From assembly GCF_032452875.1 (NCBI RefSeq), contig NC_083869.1, positions 122,952,001 to 123,016,000 on the forward strand: a stretch of DNA of 64,000 nt. The letters run 5' to 3'. Position numbers and translations under genes: made by a program. Each line of letters starts with the position of its first letter. The stretch's first letter is position 1. This document shows positions 20,617-31,475 of the stretch, piece by piece. This DNA comes from Bos javanicus (Eukaryota > Chordata > Mammalia > Artiodactyla > Bovidae). The notes beneath the pieces were generated by a model. The model worked only from the letters and a program-made list of their open reading frames with translations. It was not told the origin of the DNA and made no database searches.

Positions 20617-20966
20617 GGCTTCCCAGGTGGCTCTGCTGCTACTGCTGCTAAGTTGCTTCAGTCGTGTCCGACTCTGTGTGACCCCATAGACGGCAGCCCA
20701 CCAGGCTCCCCCGTCCCTGGGATTCTCCAGCCAAGAACACTGGAGTGGGTTGCCATTTCCTTCTCCACCCAGGTGGCTCAGTGGTTAATAATTCGCCTGA
20801 CAAGCAGGAAATGCAGATTTGATCCCTGGGTTGGGAAGATCCCCTGGGGAAGGAAATGGCAATCCACTCCAGTATTCTTAAGAATCCCATGGACAGGGAA
20901 GCCTGGTGGGCTACAGTCTGTGGGGTCACAAAGAGTCAGACAAGACAGCGACTAAGCAGCAGCAAC
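20617..20966 (+). mobile_element. Bov-tA SINE interrupted by another SINE
   Basis: Outer sense Bov-tA: its head 'gggcttcccaggtggct' is cut at 20632 and resumes at 20768 ('cccaggtggctcagtgg'). It ends near gacagcgactaagcagcag. The imperfect repeat cagtcagt at both ends may be its TSD. Confidence 0.9.
20633..20767 (-). mobile_element. Bov-A monomer nested in a Bov-tA
   Basis: Antisense Bov-A unit ('ctgctgctaagttgcttcag' to 'tgccatttccttctcca'), with the 11-bp TSD cccaggtggct at 20622-20632 and 20768-20778. The target lies in the tRNA-like head of the older SINE. Confidence 0.93.
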
Positions 20967-21083
20967 AGTCAGTCCAGGGAGGAAGAGCCCAGGTAGAGCC
21001 TAATTGAGTCTGAATTGAGGAGAGGGAAGGAGTTAAGGGAGGCAAGATAGTTGGAGTTACAGGGACACACTTCTAGAGAGGAA

Positions 21084-21320
21084 TTGTTCAGTCGCTAAGT
21101 CATGTCTGACTCTTTGTGACCCTGTGGACTTTAGCACGCCAGGTCTCCCTGTCCCTCACTATCTCCTGGAGTTTGCCCAAGTTCATGTTCACTGAATCGG
21201 TGATGCAATCCAACCATCTCATCCTCTGTCACCCTCTTCTCCTTTTGCCTTCAATCCTTCCCAGCATCAGGGTCTTTTCCAAAGAATTGGCTGTTTGCAT
21301 CAGGTGGTTAAAGTATTGGA
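21084..21320 (-). mobile_element. BovB 3'-end fragment
   Basis: Antisense BovB 3' end ('tgttcagtcgctaagtcatg', 'caatccaaccatctcatcct', 'caggtggttaaagtattgg'). 5' truncated. Confidence 0.92.
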
Positions 21321-21611
21321 AAGGAAAGAGCTGCCCAAATGGACAGAACTCCAGAGTTGTGCGGAGGGTTGCCTTCAAGTATTTGATGAGGGCTGTTCAG
21401 AGTCTATGCATGAGAAAAGTGGCAGGAAAAGAGCCATTTGAGAGGATTAGGGTGAACATGACTAGGAATAATGCCTTTGCTCACCAGCTGGACTGAAAAA
21501 CCTCAGAATTTGTGGGGCACTGGATAGAATACTCGAAAGGGTCTTGCTTCAGTGGGAAGAATTATACCTAGATTAGATGGTACACTGGATCTGCCTAGCA
21601 CATTGGAGCTA
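21321..21611. other. Unique sequence
   Basis: Nothing recognised. Confidence 0.4.
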
Positions 21612-22046
21612 GCTTCCTAGGGCTGCCATAACAAATAACCACAAACTAGGTGGCTTGAAACAACAATCTGTTCCCTTGAAGTTCAGGAGGCTAGAAAGTT
21701 GAAATCAAATTGTTGCCAAGGTTAGCTTTCTGTGGAGGCTGTGAGGGAGAATCTATCCCGTGTTTCTCTCCTGGCTTCTGGTGGTTGCTGACCATTCCTG
21801 GTGTTCCTTCATTTATAGATGCATTACTCCAGTCTCTACCTCCATCGTCACATGACATTCTTCTCTATGCATTTCCAGAACCTTATAAAGACACCAGTCA
21901 TAGGATTTAGGGGCCACCCTAATCCAGTATAACTTCATGTTTACTAATTATATCTGCAAACACTGTATTTTCAAGTAAAGTCACATTCTGAGCTTTCAAG
22001 TGGACATGAGTTTTTTGGGGGTGGGACACTATTCAACTCGTTACAA
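21612..22046 (-). mobile_element. MaLR solo LTR (MLT1-like)
   Basis: Starts with the complement of the LTR 3' end ('ctgccataacaaataaccac', 'taggtggcttgaaacaaca'). It continues through 'ggcttctggtggttgctgac' and 'aaagacaccagtca', ending at 'attcaactcgttacaa'. This is the antisense order of an MLT1-type LTR of the ERVL-MaLR group. No internal region is attached. Confidence 0.7.
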
Positions 22047-23440
22047 TAAGTTAAAAACAAGACTCAGAAGGACCAACCTGTTTCCAAATAATTTAACTAT
22101 GTCCCCAAAGAAAGGTCTAAGAGTTCTATAGGAATACAAAAATACACAATATACACTGGGCATAAGTCATAATGTCTGGAACCCAAATAAAGATGGTCAA
22201 GCATAAAATGAGGCAAGAAGACAAAACCCATAATGATGAAAGTAATCAATTAATTGAAACCAATCCAGAACTGACATCAGTATTAGAAGTTGAAGACAAA
22301 ATGTTAAAATAATCATAAAAAGGATTTCAGATGTTTAGAAAGTAGAGATATAGAATGCATAATAAAACCCCAAATTGAATTCTAGAGATGAAAACTACAA
22401 TGCTTGAAATGTAAAATCCACTAGATAAGACTAAATTAGTCTAGATATTACAGAAGGAAAAAGTTAGACTATGAAGACATAGGATTAAAAGATCTCCAAA
22501 AGGAAATACACAGAGAAAAAAGGGATGAAAAAAAAGATTATTAATAATTTGGGGCAATTTCAAGAAACCTAATATACATACAACTGAAGTTCCCAAAGGA
22601 GAGGGAGGGGTAAAAATAATTATTTGAACTAATAGCTAAACACTTTTCCATATTTGATGAAACTCACAATCTGACAGATCCAGGTGCAAGAAATATGAAG
22701 GACGCTATATCAAGACACATTATAATCCAGTTACTCAAATCCAGTGATAATGAGAATTATAATAAAAGCAGCCAGACAGTAAAGCTGTAAGATATAGAGG
22801 AATACTGATTATGATAACAGCCAATTTCTTCTCATAAGCTATGCAAATTTGAAGGTGCAGAGTTATGTACCTTAATATATTGAAAGAAAAAATTGCCAAC
22901 CTAGATTTCTTTACCCTGCAAAAATACCTTCCAAAAAAAGTGAAGGCAAAATACTTTTCACATATACAAAAACTGAAAGAATTAATCATATCACAAGCCA
23001 AAAATGATTAAAAAAGGAAGAAAGAGCAAAAATGATAACTACATTGGCAAATATGTATTTCTTATTATTTAAAGAGATAATTGACTGTTAAATAATTGTA
23101 ACAACATATTTATATTGTTCCAGTGCACATAGGTTTATAACATCTGTATAGGTAAAATATATGACAATTGGATTAATACTGGTAGAAATGGAAGTATACT
23201 GTTGTAAAGTTCTTATATGTGAAATGGTATGATTTTACTTGAGATCAGACTGTTACATGTTAAAGATATGTCATATAGACCCTTAAGGCAACCAAAAAAT
23301 AGCAAAATGGAGATTATAGGAAATAAGCCAACAGAGGAGATAAAATGTAATAATAATAAAAATTATTGAAAGGAAGGCAGAAAAGAGAAACAGAGAACAA
23401 AGATGAGACAAATAGATAATGAATAAAAAACTGATAGGCT

Positions 23441-23678
23441 TAGTTCAGTTCAGTCGCTCAGTTGTGTCCAACTCTTTGTGATTCCATGGGCTGCAGCATG
23501 CCAGGCCTCCCTGTCCATCACTAACTCCTGGAGCTTACTCAAACTCATGTCCATTGAGTCAGTGATACCATTCACCCATCTCATCCTGTGTCATCCCCTT
23601 CTCCTCCTGCCTTCAATTTTTCCCAGCATCAGGGTCTTTTCAAATGAGTCAGTTCTTAGCATCAGGTGGCCAAAGTAT
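23441..23678 (-). mobile_element. BovB 3'-end fragment in L1
   Basis: Antisense BovB 3' end ('gttcagttcagtcgctcagt' to 'caggtggccaaagtatg'). 5' truncated and inserted into the old L1. Confidence 0.92.
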
Positions 23679-23689
23679 GTTTACCTATC

Positions 23690-23716
23690 AATAATCACAT
23701 TAAACATGTGATTATT
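23690..23716. repeat. Perfect 11-bp inverted repeat, 5-nt loop
   Basis: Arms aataatcacat (23690-23700) and atgtgattatt (23706-23716) around taaac. It lies in the L1 just right of the BovB insertion and abuts a second hairpin. Confidence 0.9.
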
Positions 23717-23743
23717 TGGTAGAGTGGTTTGAACTCTACCAAA
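23715..23743. repeat. Perfect 11-bp inverted repeat, 7-nt loop
   Basis: Arms tttggtagagt (23715-23725) and actctaccaaa (23733-23743) around ggtttga. It overlaps the right end of the previous hairpin by two bases. The inserted middle is the inverted copy of both flanks, which points to a compound template switch. Confidence 0.9.
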
Positions 23744-23825
23744 AAAGAAGCAGAGATTGTCAAATTGAATTTTTGAAAAATTTCAAAAGAATCATATGCT
23801 GCCTACAAGAAACATACTTTAAATG

Positions 23826-24022
23826 TCCTGGTAGATGGTAAAAAAATCTGCCTGTAATGCAGGAGGCATGGGTTCAGTCCCTGAGTTGGGAGGATGCCCT
23901 GGAGAAGGAAATGGCTATCCACTCCAGTATTCTTGCCTGGAGAAGTCCATGGACAGAGGAGCCTGGTGGGCTATAGTACATATAGTCACAAAGAGTCAGA
24001 CACGACTGAGAGACTAACACAA
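23826..24022 (+). mobile_element. Bov-tA SINE, 5' truncated
   Basis: Begins within the head ('ctggtagatggtaaaaaaat') and runs to 'gagagactaacac'. Sits between L1 text 'catactttaaatg' and 'acataaataggttaaa'. Confidence 0.9.
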
Positions 24023-24181
24023 ATACATAAATAGGTTAAACGAAAAAGATAGAAGATATATCATGCAAATATTAATTAAAAGGAAGTTAGAGTAGTTATA
24101 TTAATATTAGACAATGTAAATTTCTGAGCAAAGACAGGCACTTCATGATGAAAAAGGGGTAGGTTCTTTCAGAGGACATGA

Positions 24182-24422
24182 TTTGGGTGAAGGCCTGCAC
24201 CTTTCTGAGCCCCTCCTGTGTGGGATGAGGACGGCCCCAGGACCTTCACACAGGCTGAGTGAGGACGTGTTGGGTCAGTGAGGCCAAAGTGCTCACCCAG
24301 AGCTGGGCTCACAGTGGGGCCGCGACACTGCCAACGCCCGTGCCCGGGACTCTGTCATGTGACTCTATTCTCTGTGCTGAGGTCCCATCTGGGGAGGCCT
24401 GCTCTGCCCCTTCCTGGACCCC
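24182..24422 (+). repeat. Inserted copy of the 19094-19325 segment
   Basis: Starts at tttgggtgaaggcctg and ends at cttcctggacccc, as the source does. It contains a net extra 9 bp near 24378. L1 sequence runs up to it ('ctttcagaggacatga') and resumes after it ('atgtatttaagcactgg', 'aaatacatgaagcaaaaact'), so it was inserted into the L1. No poly-A tail or clear TSD. Confidence 0.88.
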
Positions 24423-26368
24423 ATGTATTTAAGCACTGGATAAAAAATGCTAAAAATACATGAAGCAAAAACTGATGGAACTTTAAAGAGAAATAGAAAG
24501 ACCCACAACTACAGTCAGAGATTTCAATACTCTGTCTTAATAAGTAGCATAACAGGTAGACCAATAGTCAGGATATCTAAGATTTGAACAACACAATCAA
24601 CCAGCTTGACCTAAATGACAGTTATAAAACCATTCATCTAGTAAAAGCAGAATACACAGTCTTTTCAAGTGTTATGTGGAACATTTATAAAGATAGAACC
24701 TATTCTGGGCCATAGAATTTTTAAATGCGTTCAAGTCATACATGGTACATATGCTATCTATATGGGAATTTAACAACAGAGGACACAACTCAATGACGTT
24801 AGCTTTCACTGTAAAACCAGAGAACAGAGAAAGCTTAAACCTAAAGCAAGAAAAAGAAAAGAAAAACTAAAATCAGGTTGGAAATCAATAAAATAAAAAT
24901 GAGAGAGAGAGGTAGAAATTCAATAAAACCAGACACTCATTTTTAAAAATCAGTAGAATTGATAAACATCTAGCCTAGCTCACCAGGAGAAAAAGAAAGA
25001 AGGAACAAACTTCCAGTATTGAACTGAGAGGGGTAATATCACTACAGGTTTTACATTAAATTGATATGAAATGAATATTCATCATGACTAATTTCACATC
25101 AATAAACTCAACACCTTAGATGAAATAGACAAATCACTTAAAAGACACACACACCAAATGGACTCACAATAAATAGAGAACCTTAATAGCCTTCTGTCAA
25201 TAAAAGAAATTGAATTTGTGGTTAAATATCTTCCAACAGAGAAATCTCCAGACCCAAATGCCTTTACCGGAGAATTATTCATAGCATTTTGGAATGAAAT
25301 AATAACAAGTACACAAATCTCTCAGAATATAGAAGAAGAGGAAATGCTTTTCAACTCATCCTATGAAGTTAGCATTTCTCTAATACCAACATCAGACCAA
25401 GATGTTACAAGAAAAAATTAAACCAAAACAGCTACAGGTCAGTATCCCTCATGAACACTGGTACAAAAATGCTGGATGAAGTTTTAACAATCAGATCCAA
25501 CAATATAAAAAAGTGTATCGTGACCAACAAAGGTTTATCCCAGGAATGCAAGGTTGCTTTCGCATTTGAAAGTGAAAGTAATTCACCATATTAATTAAAG
25601 CAAAAGGAAAAATTATATAATCAGAGAAGTTTGATAAAATGCAGCATTCATCTCTGATTAAAAGTTCTACCAAAGATGAAACAAGGACATGTTCTCATCC
25701 TAATAAAAGGCATCTATGAAAAAAGCCTACATCTTGCATGGAACTTAATGATAAAAAATTGAATCATTGCTGTTTAAGATTGGGGGAAAAAAAAGATGTC
25801 AGGTCACATCACTTCTGTTCAACATTATATTGGAGCTTCTAGTCAGTGCAACAAGACGTGGAAAATTAATAAAACGCTGGAGAGCATCCAGATTGGAAAA
25901 AACAAGTAAAGCTTTCTTTATCCTCAGATGACACGATTAAGTAGAGAATCTGATAGAATTTACATTCTAAAATTCATGAGTTTGGCAACGTTACAGACTT
26001 ATGAGATCATGTAGGTTATGAGATCAATATATGAAAATCAATTTTATTTCTATACATTAAAAATGAACAATTGGATTAGAATACCATTTACAATTGCACC
26101 GGAAATTAAAAATTATTTGAGATAAATCTGACAAAACATGTGCAAGTCTTATACCCTGAAAACTACAAAATGTTGCTGAGAGAAATTAAAGACCTCAATA
26201 GTGAATGTGATCATGAGTTGGAAGACTCAATATTGTTAAGATGTCAATTCTCCCCAAATTGATTTATAGATTCAATGCAATCTCAACCAAAACACCAGGA
26301 GGATTTTTAATAGAAATGATCCATTGATTCTAAAATTCATGTGGAAATGCAAAAGATTTAGAATAAGC

Positions 26369-26466
26369 GTGGCAACCCACTCTAGTATTCTTGCCTGGAG
26401 AATTCCATGGACAGAGGAACCTGGAGGGCTACAGTCGAATGAGTTGAAGCAACTTAGCAAATGGCA
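26369..26466 (+). mobile_element. Bov-tA 3' half in L1
   Basis: 'ggcaacccactctagtattc' to 'ggagggctacagtcgaatga'. Only the BovB-derived tail region is present. It interrupts the L1 3' region. Confidence 0.8.
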
Positions 26467-26540
26467 CACATTCACTAAATGAGACTTATATGGATGGCAA
26501 ATAAGCACATGGAAGGATGTTCAATATCATTAGCCATTGC

Positions 26541-26592
26541 GGGCATGCGTGCTAAGTTGCTTCAGTTGTGTCTGACTCTTTGTGACTATACT
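26541..26592 (-). mobile_element. Very short BovB/SINE tail fragment
   Basis: 'gctaagttgcttcagttgtg' plus tctgactctttgtgac is about 50 bp of antisense tail. L1 text surrounds it. No convincing TSD. Confidence 0.75.
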
Positions 26593-27079
26593 GCACACAG
26601 TCATAACAATTTTATTTTTAATAGCTCAAACAACGCGAGACACTCGAGAGATCCAACAGGTAGATGGATAAGCAAATCTATACAATGGAACACCATTCAG
26701 CAATAAAAAGGAAATGAACTATGCCGTACAACAACAAGGATGAATCTCAAATACCTGTGTTGAATGAAAAGGCCAGGTTAAAAAAGAGCACATACTGTAT
26801 CATGTCATTTGTATAAATGCTAGAAAATAAAAGCTCATCTATTTATCTGTCTATCTAATTGCAGGAAGCAGATCAGTGATTGCCTAGGGACAGAGTGAGT
26901 TTTGGGGATGGCAGGAAGGTGTACAAGGAAACTTTGCAGGTGATGGATATTATCTTAATTGTGGGGATAGTTTCAAGGTTGCAGATATAAGTCAAAATTT
27001 ATCAAATCATACAGTTTAAATATGCACACTTGATTCTATCAGTTATACTTCATGTGTAAAGCTTATAGTAATCTTCAGC

Positions 27080-27480
27080 TGCTCCAAATAGTATACTTTG
27101 AACCCCACTCTAGTCTTTCTCCCCAACCCCAAGACCCCACATCATTGCTTATCCTGGGCTGTCTGATAATTGGGAGCATTTGTTTCTGTCCCTCCCCTGT
27201 TCACATTTTCTGTCTTTACTCTCAACAGCCCTTGCTATTCCACTGGGGTCCCTTTTCCTAAATTCAGCCTGACTTATTGTACCTTCTCCCAGACATATTA
27301 GACCCTCAGGGTTCCTGAACTGTGCCCTGCACTGCCCGTCTCATGCCTCCATACTGAACCCCATCTCTGCCTATTGAAATCCTACCCCATGGTTAAGGCC
27401 AAGGTCAAAGGAAGACCTTCTACGTAACTTTCTTCAACTTCCAAATGAAATGAATATTCCTCACCTGTTTCCAGAGCATT
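27080..27480 (+). mobile_element. L2 LINE remnant (diverged)
   Basis: Pyrimidine-rich text with 'ctgcctattgaaatcctacc' and 'aaggccaaggtcaaaggaag' follows L2 (aactcctactcatccttcaagg). The order fits, the identity is low. Confidence 0.4.
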
Positions 27481-27505
27481 TTAGGTCACTATTGCAGCTA
27501 CTATC

Positions 27506-27707
27506 CCTGGTGGCTCAGATGGTAAAGCATCTGCCTGCAATGCAGGAGATCTGGGTTTGATCCCTGGGTTAGGAAGATCCCCTGGAGAAGGCAATGGCAA
27601 CCCACTCCAGTACTCTTGCCTGGAGAATCCCATGGATGGAGGAGCCTGGTGGGGTACAGTCCATGGGGTCGCAAAGAGTCAGACATAACTGAGTTACTTC
27701 ACTTTCA
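27506..27707 (+). mobile_element. Bov-tA SINE with 11-bp TSD
   Basis: Full copy ('cctggtggctcagatggtaa' to 'tgagttacttcactttca'). Perfect TSDs cagctactatc at 27495-27505 and 27708-27718. Close to consensus, so fairly young. Confidence 0.94.
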
Positions 27708-27718
27708 CAGCTACTATC

Positions 27719-28299
27719 ACAGTCTGACTTATTATTCTTGGGCAGAAACAGCCCTTGGCCCCAAGGTCCTTCTGAGACCCCTCCACACTCCCCAAGGAAG
27801 GAGGATGTGTAGATCTGATTGGTCAGAGGTGGGACACTGTCTGGGCCACTCTCACAAGTGGGCGGGGTCAGTGCCTGGGAGGTGATGATACTGGACCAGC
27901 TCTCTCCTTCCACCCCTCATCTCCCCCTGCCTGCAGCCAGGAGGCAGTCAGCTCTGCAGACCCAGTCAGGGTGAGGCCGGGGCAGGATGAAGCAGGAGGT
28001 CTTGTGCAAGCCTTCCTTTGAATTCCAGGCTGGATCTAGGGAAGAAAGCTGAGGGGCATCCCCATGAAGTCTTAATTTCAGATATGAGATCAATCAAAAT
28101 ATCCAATGTCCAACATGCAACTAAAATATTTTCAAGGCTGAAAAATCTCTTTTGTGGACAAACTTTTCTCTGGGCTGAAAATTGCCACCTTTTTTGCTCT
28201 CCATTCCTTTTCCCTTGCCCTGGTTCTGGGCACTCAGAGCAGGGCTAGACAGTCTAGAGGATCATAAGGTAACTTGGGTTCTATTTCATTTTTTATTAT
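27719..28299. other. Unique sequence
   Basis: No repeat or gene recognised. Confidence 0.4.
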
Positions 28300-28372
28300 G
28301 TGGTTGTGTGTGTGTGTAAGAGTGTGTGTGTGTGTGCGTGTGCATGTATGTGTGTTTGTGTGTGCATGCACA
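28300..28372. repeat. (TG)n microsatellite, interrupted
   Basis: Alternating TG with gca/gta interruptions over about 70 bp. Likely polymorphic. Open frames over it are low complexity. Confidence 0.9.
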
Positions 28373-28394
28373 CTTTGAATAGGAAAATGCAACC

Positions 28395-28500
28395 AGGAGG
28401 TGAGTAGACATTGTACCCATTTCACAGATGCAGAAACTGAGGCTCAAGGGAGGGGAGAGCTTTGTCCACATCTGCACAATGAGACTGATGCTGGGGCCTT
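28395..28500 (-). mobile_element. MIR fragment
   Basis: 'catttcacagatgcagaaac' then 'gaggctcaagggaggggaga' is the antisense MIR core. Confidence 0.6.
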
Positions 28501-28939
28501 GCCCAGGTCTGTCTGATGCTGTTATCTCCCTGCTGTTCTGCCCACACTATGCCAGGTTAGTCTGGGGAAGCAATTTGCCGTCCCCTGGCTCCCCAGGACA
28601 GATGGGTTTGCTTGGGGAGAAGGTACATCCTTCAGGTCAAACACAGAGGGTCAGGTTGTCCACACACTTGATCTTCACTGGAAGGCTCTACAGAGTGAGG
28701 GGGTCTTGTCCCAGCCATCTAGGAAGCACTTAGGACCTCAATACTCTTGGGTTGAACCCCCGGGGAGTCCAAATCTCTGCCCGATTTCCAAGGATCCCCA
28801 GTGGCTTTTGTAGCTGTAGGTCCAGCTCTGTCTCTGTCCCGCATTCGGTTGCAATGCCTCTTCTAGATGGGGCCAGGCTGCTCCATGCAATGGCTGCAGA
28901 CCTTCTGATGATGGAGTTGGGAGGAGACAATCAGGCCCC
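28501..28939. other. Unique sequence
   Basis: No repeat or gene recognised. Confidence 0.4.
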
Positions 28940-29490
28940 CTCCATCATGTCAATCAGTGTTAGCAGTAGCCCCAGATTGATCAGGCCACACCCGTGCTTA
29001 AAATCCTTTAATATCACCTGAAGAAACTTGAATAAACTCAGTTCTGCTGACCAAAGCCATGAGCCCTGCAGGGTCTGGCTGCTGCCTCCTCCCCCTCCTC
29101 AGGCTCTCTTCTTACTCAAGCAGTCTGCCCCAGTGCCCTTCCTTTGTCCCTCTGGCACCTTCTTTCCCACCCCAGGGCCTTTGCACATGCAGTTCTGCTC
29201 CATAGATCACTCTGCCCTCCGCCCTTCAAGTAATCAGCTTCTTCAGGTCTCAACTTAAATGTCAGCCCCCGAGTTAGCCCCTCAGTATCCTCCCATGTTG
29301 CCTCCAGTACACGGCATGCTTGGCTTCATCTAGATACACTTGTCTGTGTGACTGTTGCCTCGTCCTTCAAGAACTGTGAGCCCCAGGAGGGTGGGCACTT
29401 GGTCTGACTTGTTTATTGCTCCTTCCTGCACCCAGCATGTGCCTGTTACAAGTAGGTGCTCAGCCAGGGACCTTAATAAATAAGTGGAAC
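28940..29490 (+). mobile_element. L2 LINE 3' region
   Basis: 'gcctttgcacatgcagttct', 'tcaggtctcaacttaaatgt', 'actgtgagccccaggagggt' and 'aagtaggtgctcagccaggg' are in L2 order over 0.5 kb. One of the better preserved L2 pieces here. Confidence 0.75.
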
Positions 29491-29559
29491 CGTGAGAACA
29501 AGAAAGGAGTAAAGGATGAAAATGCCCTTGTTCCTTTGAATAGAGCAGGAATAAAGAAA

Positions 29560-29850
29560 TGACTCAGAGTGTTTTCAATTATTTTGTTTGTTGGGGAGAT
29601 TTGTTTTTAATTTAATTTTTATTAACTCATGCTGAGTTATCAGACTGGTGATTATAGTTCTGTCTCTGGTTTTTGCATCCCTGGTTCTGGCCTTTGAGGA
29701 GAGGAACCATCTCATATTTAAGCAGTAGGAGAGCTGAAGTGCTGTCCGTGAAGCAGGCCTGTGTTTGGGTGTAAAGTTTAATTATCCACAGTGCTAATTA
29801 GATCAGGGAAGCCAAACCTGATCTCAGGGCAGAGCTGCAGTGGTCTCCCA
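29560..29850. promoter_or_regulatory. Candidate conserved noncoding block
   Basis: Non-repetitive AT-rich stretch with catgctgagttatcag (a MAF/AP-1-like half site), agtttaattatccac and gtgctaattagatc (homeodomain TAATTA cores). No frame or repeat explains it. Regulatory role is inferred only. Confidence 0.3.
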
Positions 29851-30334
29851 CTACAAGCCAAGGATGCTGAGCCTTACCTGCCATGCTGCGTTCCACCCGA
29901 AGCCCTCTACCCACATCTCCTCAGTCTCTAAGACATTCCCTGGAAAGTAGAACAGCGGCTGATACCTAGAGGTAGCCAATTTTGCCCCCAAGTCCTTCTT
30001 GAGGGAATTCAGAGGAGTCAGAGACTTCCTGTATCATCTCCTACATAGAAGGTGATGCGGAGTGCAATACAAGTTGTGGGGACAATTGTGGTATCTCTAC
30101 AGATTGTCAGCCCCATCCACTTTCCTGGTGGAAATGAGTTATGTCCATACATATAAAGAGTGAAACTGGCTCCCAGCCCTGCTGCCCTGTGGCCACCCTC
30201 TAAGCAATGAAGCTCTGTGAAGCAAGGGGCCATGGATGGCTTAGGAGCATGAGCTGCTACCAAGCAGAGCAAGCAGGGGGCTGGAAGTCCAAATCCTGAG
30301 AAGGAGACTCCTCAGTTCTGAGTTTCCAGGATGT
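29851..30334. other. Unique sequence
   Basis: No repeat or gene recognised. Confidence 0.4.
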
Positions 30335-30343
30335 CCTGGTGTC

Positions 30344-30572
30344 TGTGCATGCTTAGTCCCTTCAGTCATGTCTGACTCTTTGCAACCCCATGGGCTATAG
30401 CCTGCCAGGTTCCTCTGTCCATGGGCTTCTCCAGGCAAGAATACTGGAGCAGGTTGCTGTGCTCTCCTCTGGAGGATCTTCCTGACCCTGGAATCGAACC
30501 TGTATCTCATCTCTTTTGTCTTCTATGTTGGCAGGTGGGTTCTTCGCAATTAGCACCATCTGGGAAGCCCCA
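30344..30572 (-). mobile_element. Bov-tA SINE with 9-bp TSD
   Basis: Antisense copy ('gtcccttcagtcatgtctga' to 'gcaccatctgggaagcccca'). TSDs cctggtgtc at 30335-30343 and 30573-30581. Confidence 0.92.
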
Positions 30573-30747
30573 CCTGGTGTCCTCTGAGACCCAAAAATGA
30601 GAATGCTGAGTGAGGAGCAGTGGGAGGAAAGAGATCTGAGATCAAGGATGGGGACCATGAGGGGTGTTTCCTGCTTCTCTGCCTTCTCCTCGAGTCATTG
30701 GTTGTCATCATCAGCACTGTTGTCTCTGCCATCATCATCATCACCAC

Positions 30748-31200
30748 GGCGATGGTTCATTTTATATGTCAACTTGGCTGGGCCATAGTGCCCAGATATT
30801 TGGTCAAATGCTAGTCTAGAAGATTTTAGATGAGATTTACATTTAATCAGGAGATTTTGAGTAAAGCAGATCACCCTTCCTCCCACGCCCCGCCCCCCAA
30901 CGTGATGGATCTCAGCCAATTCGTTGGAGGTCTTAAGAGAAACAAGAGTGAGCTTCTGCAAAATAGAAGGAAGCCTGCCAGCAGACGGGCCTTCAGACTT
31001 GACCAGCGACATAGGCTCTTCCCCAGGTCTCCAGTCTGCCAGTATGTCTGCCACAACTGTGTGAGCCAAATCCTTAAAAGCTTTCTCTCTTTACCCTCAC
31101 TCATTCACGCACACGCACGTGCACACACACACACATGCACACACACACACACACACCCCTTATTGGTTCTGTATCTCTGGAGAACCCTGACTTAATACAA
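30748..31200 (+). mobile_element. Old LTR-like mammalian repeat with CA tract
   Basis: Opens with 'ttatatgtcaacttggctgg' and 'gcccagatatttggtcaaat', and closes with 'tctctggagaaccctgact'. This order belongs to a common old mammalian LTR-like repeat whose exact name I cannot assign. A (CA)n microsatellite (31106-31159) has grown inside its 3' part. Confidence 0.6.
31106..31159. repeat. (CA)n microsatellite
   Basis: Alternating CA with two interruptions, inside the LTR-like repeat. Likely length-variable. Confidence 0.9.
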
Positions 31201-31262
31201 CCATCAAGACCATCCCGCCATCATCACCACTATCTTTGTCTCCACCATCATCACCATCCCCA
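31201..31262. repeat. Degenerate (ATC)n tract
   Basis: Repeated catcac/caccat words over about 60 bp. A similar but longer array lies at 46801. Confidence 0.7.
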
Positions 31263-31264
31263 TC

Positions 31265-31475
31265 TCCATCATTGTCACAGCTGCCCTTATTGAGCCCATC
31301 TGCACCAGCCCCTGTATGAACTGCTTCTTGTTAAGACCTCATGACCTGCCCTGCCCAGCACCCCAAGAGGCAGGTGTTATTATTCTCCCCCTCACAGAGG
31401 AGAAAATGCAGTTCAAGGAGGTGAGATGGGGGACCCAGAGCTGAGCCCAGGCCTCCACACTCCAGCATCGTGCCT
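31265..31475 (-). mobile_element. MIR SINE remnant
   Basis: 'cttattgagcccatctgcac', 'aggcaggtgttattattctc' and 'cagaggagaaaatgcagttc' give the antisense MIR order. Confidence 0.65.

Larger units (their letters stand above)
22080..27050 (+). mobile_element. Old, nearly full-length L1 (dead)
   Basis: One sense L1. The 5' part ('gaaaccaatccagaactgac') starts near 22.1 kb. ORF2 endonuclease text ('ctgcctacaagaaacatact') lies near 23.8 kb, reverse-transcriptase text ('tatcccaggaatgcaaggtt') at 25.54 kb, and 'gttaagatgtcaattctccc' near 26.24 kb. The 3' UTR 'aatctatacaatggaacacc' is at 26.67 kb, ending near 27.05 kb. All frames are broken. It carries BovB, SINE and duplicated-DNA insertions listed separately. 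Confidence 0.75.

Noticed and set aside
28234..28477. Minus frames rich in His and Thr
   Set aside because: Translations of the TG microsatellite.
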